From contig CAVTOG010000010.1 in the NCBI GenBank assembly GCA_963736325.1, forward strand, positions 496,001 through 560,000: a stretch of DNA of 64,000 nucleotides, in the 5' to 3' direction. Below, piece by piece: positions 8,622 through 17,151 of this stretch. The translations under genes and the position numbers were made by a program. The notes under the pieces were generated by a model, which did not search any database, was not told where the DNA came from, and worked only from the letters and a program-made list of their open reading frames with translations. The stretch comes from Actinoallomurus sp963736325 (GTDB lineage Bacteria; Actinomycetota; Actinomycetes; Streptosporangiales; Streptosporangiaceae). Numbering within the stretch: the first letter of the stretch is position 1; every line of letters starts with the position of its first letter.

Positions 8622-9345
8622 CGGATCTCCCCTTCGCGCAGGTCGAAGTCGATGCCCGTCAGGAAGTCGCCGCGCAGGTCGCGCACTGACAGCACGACGT
8701 CCTTGCCCGTCGGCGCGGCCTCGACGTCGGAGACGTGGTCGGCCAGGTCGTGACCGACGATCATCTTGATCAGGTCGCGCCCGGATGCCTCGGCCGTCTC
8801 CACGGTCCCGCTCGTGCGGCCGTCGCGCAGCACCGTGACGCGGTCGGTGATCTCGCGGACCTCGTCGAGGTCGTAGGAGACGAACAGAACGCTGGAGCCG
8901 CCGGCGGTGATGCGCCGCATCAGGAGAACAGCAGGCCGGCCTCCTGCTTGGGCAGGAAGACCGTCGGCTCGTGGAGGATCAGCAGGTCGCCGGACTCGCG
9001 GCCGCGCGACGACTCGACCGCGCGGACGATCGCGAGCATGGCGCGCTCGACCGGGCGGATCTTCTCCCACGCGCGCCGCCGGGTCGATGTCGACCCTGTA
9101 GCGCTCGAAGGTCCGCGCGGCGCGTTCGCCCGCAGCGCGCCAGGAGAACATCAGCGCCTTGGACCGCGCGATCTCGCCGAGGAAGAGGTTCTCGGTGACG
9201 CTCAGCGAAGGCAGCAGGCCGAGGTCCCGGTGGACGAACTCGAACCCGAGCCGGCGGTACTGGCCGGGCATCAGCGGCAGCGGGACGTCCTCGCCGAACA
9301 CCTCGAGGGTTCCGCTGCCGGGCTTGTGGAACCCTGACTCGGCGA
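8622..9345 (-). pseudogene. Sugar ABC transporter ATPase remnant (RbsA/XylG-like)
   Basis: Recognisable pieces in order are 'GSGTLEVFGEDV', 'GLLPSLSVTENLFLGE', then in a shifted frame 'VERAMLAIVRAVE' and 'LLILHEPTVFLPKQE' (Walker B region), and back in the first frame 'VLFVSYDLDEVREITDRVTV' and 'FLTGIDFDLREGEI', which begins the second ATPase half. The Walker A segment, most of the second half and all permease sequence are missing, and frames change near 9078 and 8930. The distal end is joined to the MmyB-like fragment at about 8621. Confidence 0.82.
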
Positions 9346-9349
9346 GCCG

Positions 9350-9815
9350 TGGTAGCTGGTGATCTTGACCTTGCCGGTCTTGGCGAGAGTCTCGACCGCG
9401 GGCACCGCGCCGGCCACCATGGCGTCGTACAGCACGTACACGTAGTCGATCTTCGGGTTCGCCTGGAGTTGCGACTGGATGACGCCCTGCGTCTTGGTGT
9501 TCCAGTCCGCGACCGGGAGGTGACCTTGATCGAGCACTTCAAGCAGTTCGCCGAGAACTCGTCGGTCATCGTCTTGATCGTGCCGGGGCTCGGCAGGATG
9601 TCGGTGACGCCGACGATCAGGGTGTTGGCCGTGCCGCCGGAGTCCTTGATGATCCAGACGACGATGTCCTGCTTGGAGGAGATGGCCCCGAAGATCCTCT
9701 TGCCCTTGAGCGAGGAGATGTCGAGCTCTGGCCCGGGCGCCGTGAACTTCGAGGGGCCGGAGTACTTCGCGATGTCGTCCAGTACGGCTTGAGGAATGGG
9801 GAGGAATGGACGCGG
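9350..9815 (-). pseudogene. Sugar ABC transporter substrate-binding protein remnant
   Basis: Reading the minus strand from about 9815 gives 'DISSLKGKRIFGAISSKQ', 'IVGVTDILPSPGTIKTM' and 'FSANCLKC', then after a frame change near 9525 'TQGVIQSQLQANPKIDYVYV', 'DAMVAGAVPAVETLAKTG' and 'VKITSYHG'. This is a ribose/xylose-type periplasmic-binding fold. The signal peptide, the first strands and the C terminus are absent. It directly abuts the ATPase remnant, so a whole transporter operon appears to have collapsed here by deletion. Confidence 0.78.
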
Positions 9816-9856
9816 CCGCGTCGCCCGCGGCGGACCGCCGCCCTCCGCACGCGAAA

Positions 9857-9884
9857 ACGCCCCGGCACGTACGTGCCGGGGCGT
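9857..9884 (-). terminator. Perfect palindrome, terminator of the GH35 gene
   Basis: A 28-bp perfect palindrome (14-base arms centred on 9870/9871) lies 12 bp past the stop of the GH35 gene. On the minus strand it is followed by TTTCGCG, so it fits a rho-independent terminator for that gene. Confidence 0.8.
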
Positions 9885-9896
9885 GGGGGGTTCTGG

Positions 9897-12284
9897 TCAG
9901 GCGAAGGTGAGGGTCAGGAGCCCGGCCTCGTGGGCGACGATCCTCGTACGGCGCCCGTTGCGCAGGACGTCGCACGGGCCGCTGGGGTGCACATCGCGGT
10001 CGGTCTCCAGCTCGACGACCTCGTTGCCCGGCATCGCGAACGTCACCGAGTCCGTGCCCATGCCGGCGATCTCGGCGGTGCTCCAGTGGATCGTCGCGAA
10101 CGGCAGTCGCAGGCCCACCGGGAGCATCCGGCCCGTACGCGCCGGGAGGTGCAGCTCGCGCCCGCCGAACAGCGCCTCGCCGGACAGCCGGAAGACGGTC
10201 GAACACGGGAAACCGGAGACGTTCAGCAGGTGCACCAGGCGTCCGCCGTCCGGGTCGACCGTCGTGGTGGCGAACAGGCCGGGCGGCACGTCGGCGCCGT
10301 GGGTGAGGCCGGGCGTGACGCCGAGGCGTTCGACGGCCGCGCGGAACAGCGCGGGGTCGGAGGACAGGCCTGCGGACCAGACGACGGCACGGCCGGCGCC
10401 GCGCTCGACCTCGACCCCGCAGGTACGGCCCGTCGACACGTCGGCCAGCACGGGACGCCCGGCGGCGGCCTCGATCTCCTGGAGCCACGCGACGCGGGTC
10501 TCCGGCCAGGGAGCGGCCCAGTCGCGCGCCACGACCGAGGGGAAGAAACGGTGGTCGCCGCGTATGACGGGGCCGCCGGCGATCCCGAGCGCGTCGGCCA
10601 GGATCGTGCAGGGGCGGCCTTCCAGGTCGCGGGCGGGCAGCGGGCCGAGCAGCAGCAGCCGGCCGCCCGCGGTGACGTGCGCGGCGAGGCGGCGCTGCAC
10701 GGCCTCGTCGAGATGGACGCCGGTCGCGAGCGCGATGACGCGTGCGGGCCGTGCGTGGTCCTGCAGGTCGGCCGAGCCGAACCGGTAGCCGGCCAGCAGC
10801 AGCGAGCGGGCCAGCGCCTTGCCCTCCCCCGCGCCGCGGTGCGCGGTGAGGTCGTCGGTCACCGCCCGCATGACCGGGCTCGCCGGGTGGCGGTACTCGG
10901 TCATGTACGCGTCGGGGAGGAAGCCCAGCGTGAGGTCGTCGTGCTCCTCGGTCATCCGCGCCAGCCACGGTTCGTTCGCCGTGACCGCGGCGACGGCGCG
11001 CGCGGTCGGCGCGTACGTGAGGCCTCGCCGGCCCTCCGGGCCGACGGGCGCGGCACGGCCATGGCGCTCGCCAGTGAAGCTGATCCGGTCGTTGCCGTCG
11101 CCCACGGGCACGTCGAGCGGCGGGTTGATGCCGCCCGCGAACAGGTAGTAGCTGATCAGCCGGTTGCCCTGCGCGACGAACAGCCGCGTCTTGAGATCGA
11201 CGCACGACGGGTCGTACTGCCGGTCGAGGTTGCCTCCGTAGTCACCGCTGCCCGCCTCGAACTCCAGCGAGGTCAGCGGCTGGTCGGCGTCGTGCATCGC
11301 GGCCATGAAGGCGTTGATGACGTACAGGTCGGTGGTGGCGCCGATCGTCATGTCGCCGACGTAGTGGTCGGAGCCGGAGACGACGCCGGAGACGCCGCGG
11401 TAGGTCTCGAAGAGCTGGCTGATGCCGATCGGGAACGGCGCACCGTCGCCGTCGGCGGTGCCGTGGATGTTGACGAGGAACGGCACGTCGCTCACGCCGG
11501 CCTCCTCGGCGTACGCGCGCAACGTCTCGATGTAGCGGGCGAAGCGGTCGCGCATGAAGACGCCGAGGTCGACGCGGAGCGCCGCCGCCCATTCCTCGTC
11601 CGGCGAGCGCACGGCCGCGGCCCACGCTCCGGCGTCGGACAGGTCGACCGGGTAGCGGGCGGCGAGCCGGTCGCCGTGCCGGGCACGGAGGAAGCGCAGC
11701 AGGTCGGCGACCAGGTGGTCGGTGAGGTCTGGGCTGTTGCTGACCCAGGCCAGCATGCCGACCTCGTTGTCGAGCTGCACCGCGATCACGTTGCCGCCCG
11801 CGGGCTGCAGCCGGTCGGCGATCAGCGGGATCACCGCGCCGTACCAGCGCCGCACCTCCGCGAGGTAGGCCGGCGCGAGGTAGTCGACCGTACGGGTGGA
11901 CGCGGGCTTCGCGTCCCAGCCGACCGGGACGATCTCGGGGTGCTCGGTGTAGACGCGGTACGGCAGGCCCTCGTTCTTCAGCTCGGCCATTACGAACGGC
12001 CCCGGGCGCGCGACGAACCACAGGCCCTCGTCGCGGCACAGGTCGATGAAGGCCGCGACGTCGCGCTCCGGGACCGTACGGCCGGTGACGTCGATCGTGC
12101 CGTCGGGCAGCTCGTGCCAGAGCCATGGGATGTAAGAGGCGACGGCCGTACAGCCGGCCTCCTTGAGCGATCGGACGCGGTCGCCCCACTCCTCTCGCGC
12201 GACGCGGAAGTAGTGGACCTCTCCGCACATGACGACGCGGGGTGAGCCGTCGATGACGAGTTGCCGGTTGCGGATCTCGATCAT
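9897..12284 (-). CDS. GH35 beta-galactosidase
   Basis: 795 residues. The N-terminal catalytic barrel carries 'GEVHYFRVAREEWGDRV', 'SYIPWLWHELPDG' and 'VARPGPFVMAELKNEGLP', all typical of GH35. The general acid is E174 in 'VIAVQLDNEVGML' and the nucleophile is most likely E341 in 'LTSLEFEAGSGDYGG'. The C-terminal half looks like the glutamine-amidotransferase-like and beta-sandwich domains of large actinobacterial GH35/GH42-type enzymes. There is no signal peptide, so it should act on imported oligosaccharides. I chose ATG 12284 because conservation starts at 'MIEIRNRQLVIDG'; only a weak GAAGA precedes it. It is divergent from a LacI gene across a double operator. Confidence 0.9.
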   Translation of the reverse strand: MIEIRNRQLVIDGSPRVVMCGEVHYFRVAREEWGDRVRSLKEAGCTAVASYIPWLWHELPDGTIDVTGRTVPERDVAAFIDLCRDEGLWFVARPGPFVMAELKNEGLPYRVYTEHPEIVPVGWDAKPASTRTVDYLAPAYLAEVRRWYGAVIPLIADRLQPAGGNVIAVQLDNEVGMLAWVSNSPDLTDHLVADLLRFLRARHGDRLAARYPVDLSDAGAWAAAVRSPDEEWAAALRVDLGVFMRDRFARYIETLRAYAEEAGVSDVPFLVNIHGTADGDGAPFPIGISQLFETYRGVSGVVSGSDHYVGDMTIGATTDLYVINAFMAAMHDADQPLTSLEFEAGSGDYGGNLDRQYDPSCVDLKTRLFVAQGNRLISYYLFAGGINPPLDVPVGDGNDRISFTGERHGRAAPVGPEGRRGLTYAPTARAVAAVTANEPWLARMTEEHDDLTLGFLPDAYMTEYRHPASPVMRAVTDDLTAHRGAGEGKALARSLLLAGYRFGSADLQDHARPARVIALATGVHLDEAVQRRLAAHVTAGGRLLLLGPLPARDLEGRPCTILADALGIAGGPVIRGDHRFFPSVVARDWAAPWPETRVAWLQEIEAAAGRPVLADVSTGRTCGVEVERGAGRAVVWSAGLSSDPALFRAAVERLGVTPGLTHGADVPPGLFATTTVDPDGGRLVHLLNVSGFPCSTVFRLSGEALFGGRELHLPARTGRMLPVGLRLPFATIHWSTAEIAGMGTDSVTFAMPGNEVVELETDRDVHPSGPCDVLRNGRRTRIVAHEAGLLTLTFA

Positions 12285-12348
12285 TCTTCGCCAATCTCGC
12301 GCCGACGTTTTTGGGGCTTGCATCACACGGGGTCGCACGTTACGTTCC

Positions 12349-12375
12349 TGTAACCGCTTACTGTAAGCGGTTACA
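12349..12375. promoter_or_regulatory. Back-to-back LacI operators between GH35 and LacI genes
   Basis: Thirteen-base perfect arms (TGTAACCGCTTAC and its complement) flank a single T. This reads as two adjoining LacI-family boxes, 12349-12362 and 12362-12375; the second, TGTAAGCGGTTACA, has the classic central CG. It lies in the 119-bp divergent region and should let the LacI protein at 12404 control both itself and the GH35 gene. Confidence 0.8.
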
Positions 12376-12403
12376 TTCAAGCAACGTAGCCAGGTGGTGA
12401 GGA

Positions 12404-13429
12404 ATGCGCAAGAAGGGAGTGACCGTCCAGGAGGTCGCCGAGCACGCCGGAGTCTCGACGGCCACGGTCTCCCGCGTTGCCCGGGGCATCGGCCAGGTCT
12501 CGGAGAACACCAAGGCGAGGGTCAACGCCGCCATCGCGGAGCTCGGATTCCGGCCCAGCCACCTCGGCCGCGCGCTCGCGGCACGGCGCCACGGCGCCCT
12601 GGGTGTCGTCTTCCCCGGGCTGTCCGGCCCGTACCACTCCGAGGTCATCGCCGGATTCGAGCAGGAGGCCATCCAGTCGCGGCTGTCCGTGCTCATCCTC
12701 GGCACGCACCTTCTCCACGAGGCGCGTGACCTCGTCCTCGACATGGCCGACCGCGTCGACGGCATCGCCGTCATGGGCGGCAGCATCCCCGACAGCGTCG
12801 TCGACGATCTACTCACCCGCGACTGCCCGGTCGTCCAACTCGCCGGGCGCCCGCGCGACGGGCTCACGACCGTACGCACCGAAGGCGTCGAGCCGGTGCG
12901 CCTGCTGACCCGCCACCTGCTCGTCGACCACGGCTACGACCGGCTCGCGTTCGTCGGCGCCCACGCCGGCTCGCCCGACGCGGCGGCGCGCTGGCACGGC
13001 TTCCGGATCGCGCACCAGGACGCCGGCCGCCCGTTCACCGACGACGCGATCACGGTCGCGCACGACCAGCCCGGCGGGATGATCGCCGCCAACACCCTCT
13101 TCGACTCCGGGCAGCCTCCGCGCGCGGTGGTCTGCGTCAACGACGAGACCGCGCTCGGCATCCTCGTCTCCGCGTTCAGCCGCGGGATGTCCGTGCCCGG
13201 CGACGTCGCCATCACCGGCTTCGACGACGTCCCGGTCGCCGCGCTCACCTCGCCGAGCCTCACCACGGTCCGCCAGCCGATGCGCGAGCTCGGGCGGCGC
13301 ACGGTTCTCGCCCTGCAAAGCGCGATAGACGGCGGCCCGACGTTAGAGGCCGACGACGTCCTGCCCTCCCAGGTCGTCATCAGGGCGAGCTGCGGATGCG
13401 AGCCGCCCTCGATACGGAACAGCATCTGA
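12404..13429 (+). CDS. LacI-family transcriptional regulator of the GH35/oligosaccharide-import locus
   Basis: 341 residues. The HTH and hinge are clear: 'VTVQEVAEHAGVSTATVSRV' followed by 'LGRALAARRHGALGVVFP'. The periplasmic-binding-like effector domain shows 'RLAFVGAHAGSPDAAARWHG', 'AVVCVNDETALGIL' and 'DVAITGFDDVPVAAL', then the final 'LTTVRQPMRELGRR'. GGTGAGGA precedes the ATG. It probably binds the double operator 30-55 bp upstream of its own start. The importer genes follow within 45 bp of its stop, so it is likely co-transcribed with them or shares their regulation. Confidence 0.92.
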   Translation: MRKKGVTVQEVAEHAGVSTATVSRVARGIGQVSENTKARVNAAIAELGFRPSHLGRALAARRHGALGVVFPGLSGPYHSEVIAGFEQEAIQSRLSVLILGTHLLHEARDLVLDMADRVDGIAVMGGSIPDSVVDDLLTRDCPVVQLAGRPRDGLTTVRTEGVEPVRLLTRHLLVDHGYDRLAFVGAHAGSPDAAARWHGFRIAHQDAGRPFTDDAITVAHDQPGGMIAANTLFDSGQPPRAVVCVNDETALGILVSAFSRGMSVPGDVAITGFDDVPVAALTSPSLTTVRQPMRELGRRTVLALQSAIDGGPTLEADDVLPSQVVIRASCGCEPPSIRNSI

Positions 13430-13471
13430 CCCCCACCCTCTCCCCCTTCCATCCCCCCTTGGAGGTGCCCG

Positions 13472-15157
13472 GTGTCCTGGCGCAAACCGGCATCGACGAT
13501 GGTCGCCCTGGTGACACTCGTCTCCGCACTGTCCGCCTGTAACCCCGACCAGAAGGCCCAGAGCAAGGCCTCGGGCAACGGCATGGTCGCCAACCTGAAC
13601 GGCGGCGGCTTCTCCAGCGCGCCCAACCCGCAGAAGAACTTCAACCCGTTCCTCGACGCCAGCAACCTGACGCCGAGCTACACCTTCGAGCCGTTGTTCG
13701 TCATCAACGGCTACGACTGCGGCGTGACCCCGTGGCTCGGAACCAAGTACGCCTGGACCGATCCGACCCACCTGACCGTCACCACGAGGCAGGGCGTGAC
13801 GTGGTCCGACGGGCAGCCGTTCAGCGCGAACGACGTCGCCTACACGTTCAACCTCGTGCACAAGAACCCCGCGTTCGACAAGAACGGGGTCTGGCTGGGG
13901 CTGTCGTCGGTGGCGGCGCAGGGCTCCGACACGGTCGTCTTCACCCTCAAGAAGCCCTCCGCCGAGACCTTCAGCAAGATCTCCGAAGTCATGATCGTGC
14001 CGGAGCACATCTGGTCGAAGGCGCCCGACCCGGTCAAGTTCACCAACCCGGGCGGCGTCGGCACCGGGCCCTTCACCTACAAGGACTTCAACGGGCAGCA
14101 GCTCATCCTGGCCCGCAACCCGAAGTACTGGCAGGCGAACAAGGTCAAGGTCCAGCAGCTGACCTTCACCAACAACGGCGGCGGCGGTGACGCCGACAAG
14201 CTGCGCCTGGCCAACGGCCAGTACGACTGGAACGGGATGTTCATCAGCGACATCCAGAAGACGTACGTGAGCCGCGACCCGCAGCACAACAAGTACTGGT
14301 TCCCGCCGGGCGCCGACATCAGCCTGTACCTCAACCTCACCAGGACGCCGTTCGACGACGTCAACTTCCGCCGGGCGATCGCGTACGGCATCGACCGCGA
14401 CGAGATCTCCAAGAAGGCGGAGAACGGCTACGTCCAGCCGGCCAGCCAGACCGGGCTGGTGCTCCCCGGTCAGAAGAGCTTCCTGCCGCCGCAGTACGCG
14501 AACGGCGCGGTGATCCCGCACGACGTGGCAAAGGCCAAGCAGATGTTCCAGGCCGCCGGCTACAAGTACGACCCGTCCGGGAAGCTGCTCGGCAAGGACG
14601 GCAAGCCGATGAGCTTCACGTTCAAGGTGCAGGCCGGGTTCCTCGACTGGATCCAGGCCGTCAACATCATCAAGAGCGACCTCTCCGAGGTCGGCATCAA
14701 GGTCGACGTCCGCACCGGCGACCCCGGCGACGTCGAGAACGACCGGTCGCGCGGCGAGTTCGATATGGCTCTCGGCGTCCACGGCGGTCAGTGCAACATG
14801 TTCCAGAACTTCGACGAGCCGCTCGGCAGCGAGCGTTCGGCGCCGATCGGCAAGCCCGCCGCCCCGGCCGGCGCGGGCGGGAACTTCGTCCGCTGGCGCG
14901 ACCCGCACACCGACCAGCTCCTCGACCAGCTGAAGATCACCACGGACCCGGCGAAGCAGAAGCAGCTCGTCGCCGGTCTGACGGACGTGTTCGTGCAGCA
15001 GATGCCGGTGATCCCGCTCTGGTACGGCGCGCAGTGGTACCAGTACCGCACCGCGAAGGCGATCGGCTGGCCCTCGCAGGAGAACCCGTACGCCAGCCCG
15101 GCCGGCAAGAACAACCCGCTTCTCGTCATCACCCACCTCACACCGCCCACCGGCTGA
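13472..15157 (+). CDS. ABC transporter substrate-binding lipoprotein (SBP family 5)
   Basis: 561 residues starting at a GTG with GGAGG seven bases upstream. The signal peptide ends in the lipobox LSAC (C23), so the protein is membrane-anchored outside the cell. The body follows the Opp/Dpp family 5 fold: 'FEPLFVINGYDCGVTPWL', 'VTWSDGQPFSANDVAYTFN', 'PFDDVNFRRAIAYGIDRDEI' and 'VQQMPVIPLWYGAQWYQY'. Family 5 proteins bind peptides but also oligosaccharides. Because the operon sits behind a GH35 enzyme and LacI regulator, a galactosyl oligosaccharide is the likelier ligand. Confidence 0.9.
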   Translation: MSWRKPASTMVALVTLVSALSACNPDQKAQSKASGNGMVANLNGGGFSSAPNPQKNFNPFLDASNLTPSYTFEPLFVINGYDCGVTPWLGTKYAWTDPTHLTVTTRQGVTWSDGQPFSANDVAYTFNLVHKNPAFDKNGVWLGLSSVAAQGSDTVVFTLKKPSAETFSKISEVMIVPEHIWSKAPDPVKFTNPGGVGTGPFTYKDFNGQQLILARNPKYWQANKVKVQQLTFTNNGGGGDADKLRLANGQYDWNGMFISDIQKTYVSRDPQHNKYWFPPGADISLYLNLTRTPFDDVNFRRAIAYGIDRDEISKKAENGYVQPASQTGLVLPGQKSFLPPQYANGAVIPHDVAKAKQMFQAAGYKYDPSGKLLGKDGKPMSFTFKVQAGFLDWIQAVNIIKSDLSEVGIKVDVRTGDPGDVENDRSRGEFDMALGVHGGQCNMFQNFDEPLGSERSAPIGKPAAPAGAGGNFVRWRDPHTDQLLDQLKITTDPAKQKQLVAGLTDVFVQQMPVIPLWYGAQWYQYRTAKAIGWPSQENPYASPAGKNNPLLVITHLTPPTG

Positions 15158-15220
15158 CCACGAGCCGACCAGGCCACCGGCCCGGGATCTGGGGTCCCGG
15201 GCCGGTACGGAGGTGAACAA

Positions 15221-16219
15221 ATGGCCTACTTTCTCCGCCGTATCTCCTTCTTCGTGCTCACCCTGTGGGCCGCGATCACTCTGAACTTCTTCATCCCGAG
15301 GCTCCAGCCCGGCGATCCCGCGCAGGCGATCGTCAGCCGCCTCGCCGGCCAGAGCAAGTCCGTCGACCCCGCGCAGATCAAGGCGATCCAGATAATGCTG
15401 GGGCTGCCGAAGGGCAACCTGCTCTCGCAGTACTGGGCCTACCTGGGGAGCCTCGCCCACTTCGACTTCGGGCTCTCCTACTCCAGCTTCCCGACGCCGG
15501 TCTCCCACCTGATCGTGCAGAAGCTGCCGTGGACGCTCGTGCTGGTCGGCGTCACGCAGGTCATCGCCTTCACCGGCGGCGTCGTGCTCGGCGCGTTCGC
15601 GGCGTGGAAGCGCGGCAGGACGTTCGACTCGGTCGTGAGCCTCGGCTCGACGTTCATCGGCACGCTGCCGTTCTTCTGGATCGCGCTACTCCTGCTGTAC
15701 GTCTTCTCGTTCGTGCTGCGCTGGCTGCCCAACACCGGCGGGTACGGCGGCCCGCCGATCACGCCCGGCCTGAACGTGTTCTTCATCGAGTCGGCGCTCT
15801 ACCACAGCGTGCTGCCCGCGATCGCGATCCTGGTCACCGCGCCGATCGGCTGGATCATGGGCATGCGCAACACGATGGTGCAGACCCTCGGCGAGGACTA
15901 CATCCGGCTCGCGTGGGCCAAGGGGCTCAAGCCGCGGCGGATCGCGCTGCGGTACGGCGCGCGCAACGCCATCCTGCCCAGCATCACCGGGTTCGCGCTG
16001 GCCCTGGGCGGCATCCTCGGCGGGCAGGTGCTCATCGAGCAGATCTTCAGCTACCCCGGTCTGGGCAACCTGATGTTCGCCGCCCTGTCGTCCAAGGACT
16101 ACCCGCTGATCCAGGCGCTCTTCCTGTTCAGCACTGTGTGCGTCCTGCTGGCGAACCTGCTGACGGACATGTTCTACGGCGTGCTCGACCCACGCGCGCG
16201 CAGAGGAGGCGGTCGCTGA
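15221..16219 (+). CDS. ABC transporter permease (DppB/OppB-like)
   Basis: 332 residues with about six hydrophobic segments, beginning 'YFLRRISFFVLTLWAAITLN', the normal first helix of DppB-type permeases. The EAA-type loop that contacts the ATPase reads 'YIRLAWAKGLKPRRIALRYG'. An AGGTG sits just upstream of the ATG. The stop overlaps the start of the second permease (TGATG), so the two are translationally coupled. Confidence 0.92.
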   Translation: MAYFLRRISFFVLTLWAAITLNFFIPRLQPGDPAQAIVSRLAGQSKSVDPAQIKAIQIMLGLPKGNLLSQYWAYLGSLAHFDFGLSYSSFPTPVSHLIVQKLPWTLVLVGVTQVIAFTGGVVLGAFAAWKRGRTFDSVVSLGSTFIGTLPFFWIALLLLYVFSFVLRWLPNTGGYGGPPITPGLNVFFIESALYHSVLPAIAILVTAPIGWIMGMRNTMVQTLGEDYIRLAWAKGLKPRRIALRYGARNAILPSITGFALALGGILGGQVLIEQIFSYPGLGNLMFAALSSKDYPLIQALFLFSTVCVLLANLLTDMFYGVLDPRARRGGGR

Positions 16220-17148
16220 TGGCGGGTTCGCTCCCCCAGCCCGGACCGGTCAGCACCACGGCCATCCCGCTGGACGAAGGACCGGCCACGCCGGTGCGGC
16301 GGCGGCGCATGCCGCTGTGGTTCGCGGTGCTGTGGGCCAACGGCAAGGCGCGCGCCGGGATCATCCTGCTCTCGGTCTTCGTGCTGATGGCGATCTTCGC
16401 GCCGCTCATCGCGCCGTACGACCCGAAGAGCCAGAAGTTCGACACCTCGGCGGGGATCAGCGGCGCACACCTGCTCGGCACCACCCAGCAGGGCCAGGAC
16501 ATCTTCTCCCAGCTCGTCTACGGCGCCCGAACGTCGCTGATCGTCGGGCTGCTCGGCGGCGTGTTCGCCACCGCCATCGCGCTGGTGATCGGCCTGGTCG
16601 CCGGGTACCTGCGCGGCTGGGTGGACGAGGTGCTGTCCTTCGTCATCAACCTCGCGCTGGTCATCCCGGTGCTGCCGCTGATGGTGACGATCGCGGCCTA
16701 CTCCCCGGTCCGCGGGGTCGCCCTGATCGTGTTCATCGTGAGCATCACCGGCTGGGCGTGGGGGGCACGTGTCAAGCGCGCGCAGATCATCACGCTGCGG
16801 ACCCGCGACTACGTCTCGGCGGCGCGGTTCGCCGGCGACGGCACGTTCCGGATCATCTTCCGCGAGATCCTGCCGAACATGACCTCCCTGGTCGTCGCCG
16901 GGTTCATGGGCGCGGCCACCGCCGCGATCGGCGCGGAGGCGGGCCTTGAGTTCCTCGGGCTCGGCGACCCGACCGTCGTGAGCTGGGGCACCATGCTGTT
17001 CTGGTCGGAGCAGGGCTCGGCCATGCTCACCGGCGCGTGGGTCTGGCTGTTCACGCCGGGCCTGTGCCTCGCGCTCCTCATCACCTCGCTGACGTTGATC
17101 AATTTCGGTGTGGACGCCTTGAGCAACCCGCACCTGAGGGAAGGGTGA
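16219..17148 (+). CDS. ABC transporter permease (DppC/OppC-like)
   Basis: 309 residues: a Pro-rich cytoplasmic N terminus, then 'AGIILLSVFVLMAIFAPLIA' and further membrane helices. The family motif 'LLGTTQQGQDIFSQLVYGAR' follows the first helix, and the coupling loop is 'DYVSAARFAGDGTFRIIFRE'. Its ATG overlaps the previous stop by one base, and the ATPase gene begins 3 bp after its stop. Confidence 0.92.
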   Translation: MAGSLPQPGPVSTTAIPLDEGPATPVRRRRMPLWFAVLWANGKARAGIILLSVFVLMAIFAPLIAPYDPKSQKFDTSAGISGAHLLGTTQQGQDIFSQLVYGARTSLIVGLLGGVFATAIALVIGLVAGYLRGWVDEVLSFVINLALVIPVLPLMVTIAAYSPVRGVALIVFIVSITGWAWGARVKRAQIITLRTRDYVSAARFAGDGTFRIIFREILPNMTSLVVAGFMGAATAAIGAEAGLEFLGLGDPTVVSWGTMLFWSEQGSAMLTGAWVWLFTPGLCLALLITSLTLINFGVDALSNPHLREG

Positions 17149-17151
17149 GCC

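Noticed and set aside
8051..9301. The 416-codon minus-strand frame as one genuine fusion protein
   Set aside because: Its parts change frame internally and each lacks essential motifs (Walker A, HTH). It is better read as two adjoining pseudogenes.
9789..12245. An 818-codon open frame on the plus strand opposite the GH35 gene
   Set aside because: It is the antisense shadow of a well-conserved enzyme in high-GC DNA, has no recognisable domain, and no ribosome site. Similar long shadows lie opposite the SBP at 13472, the importer ATPase and the aminopeptidase.
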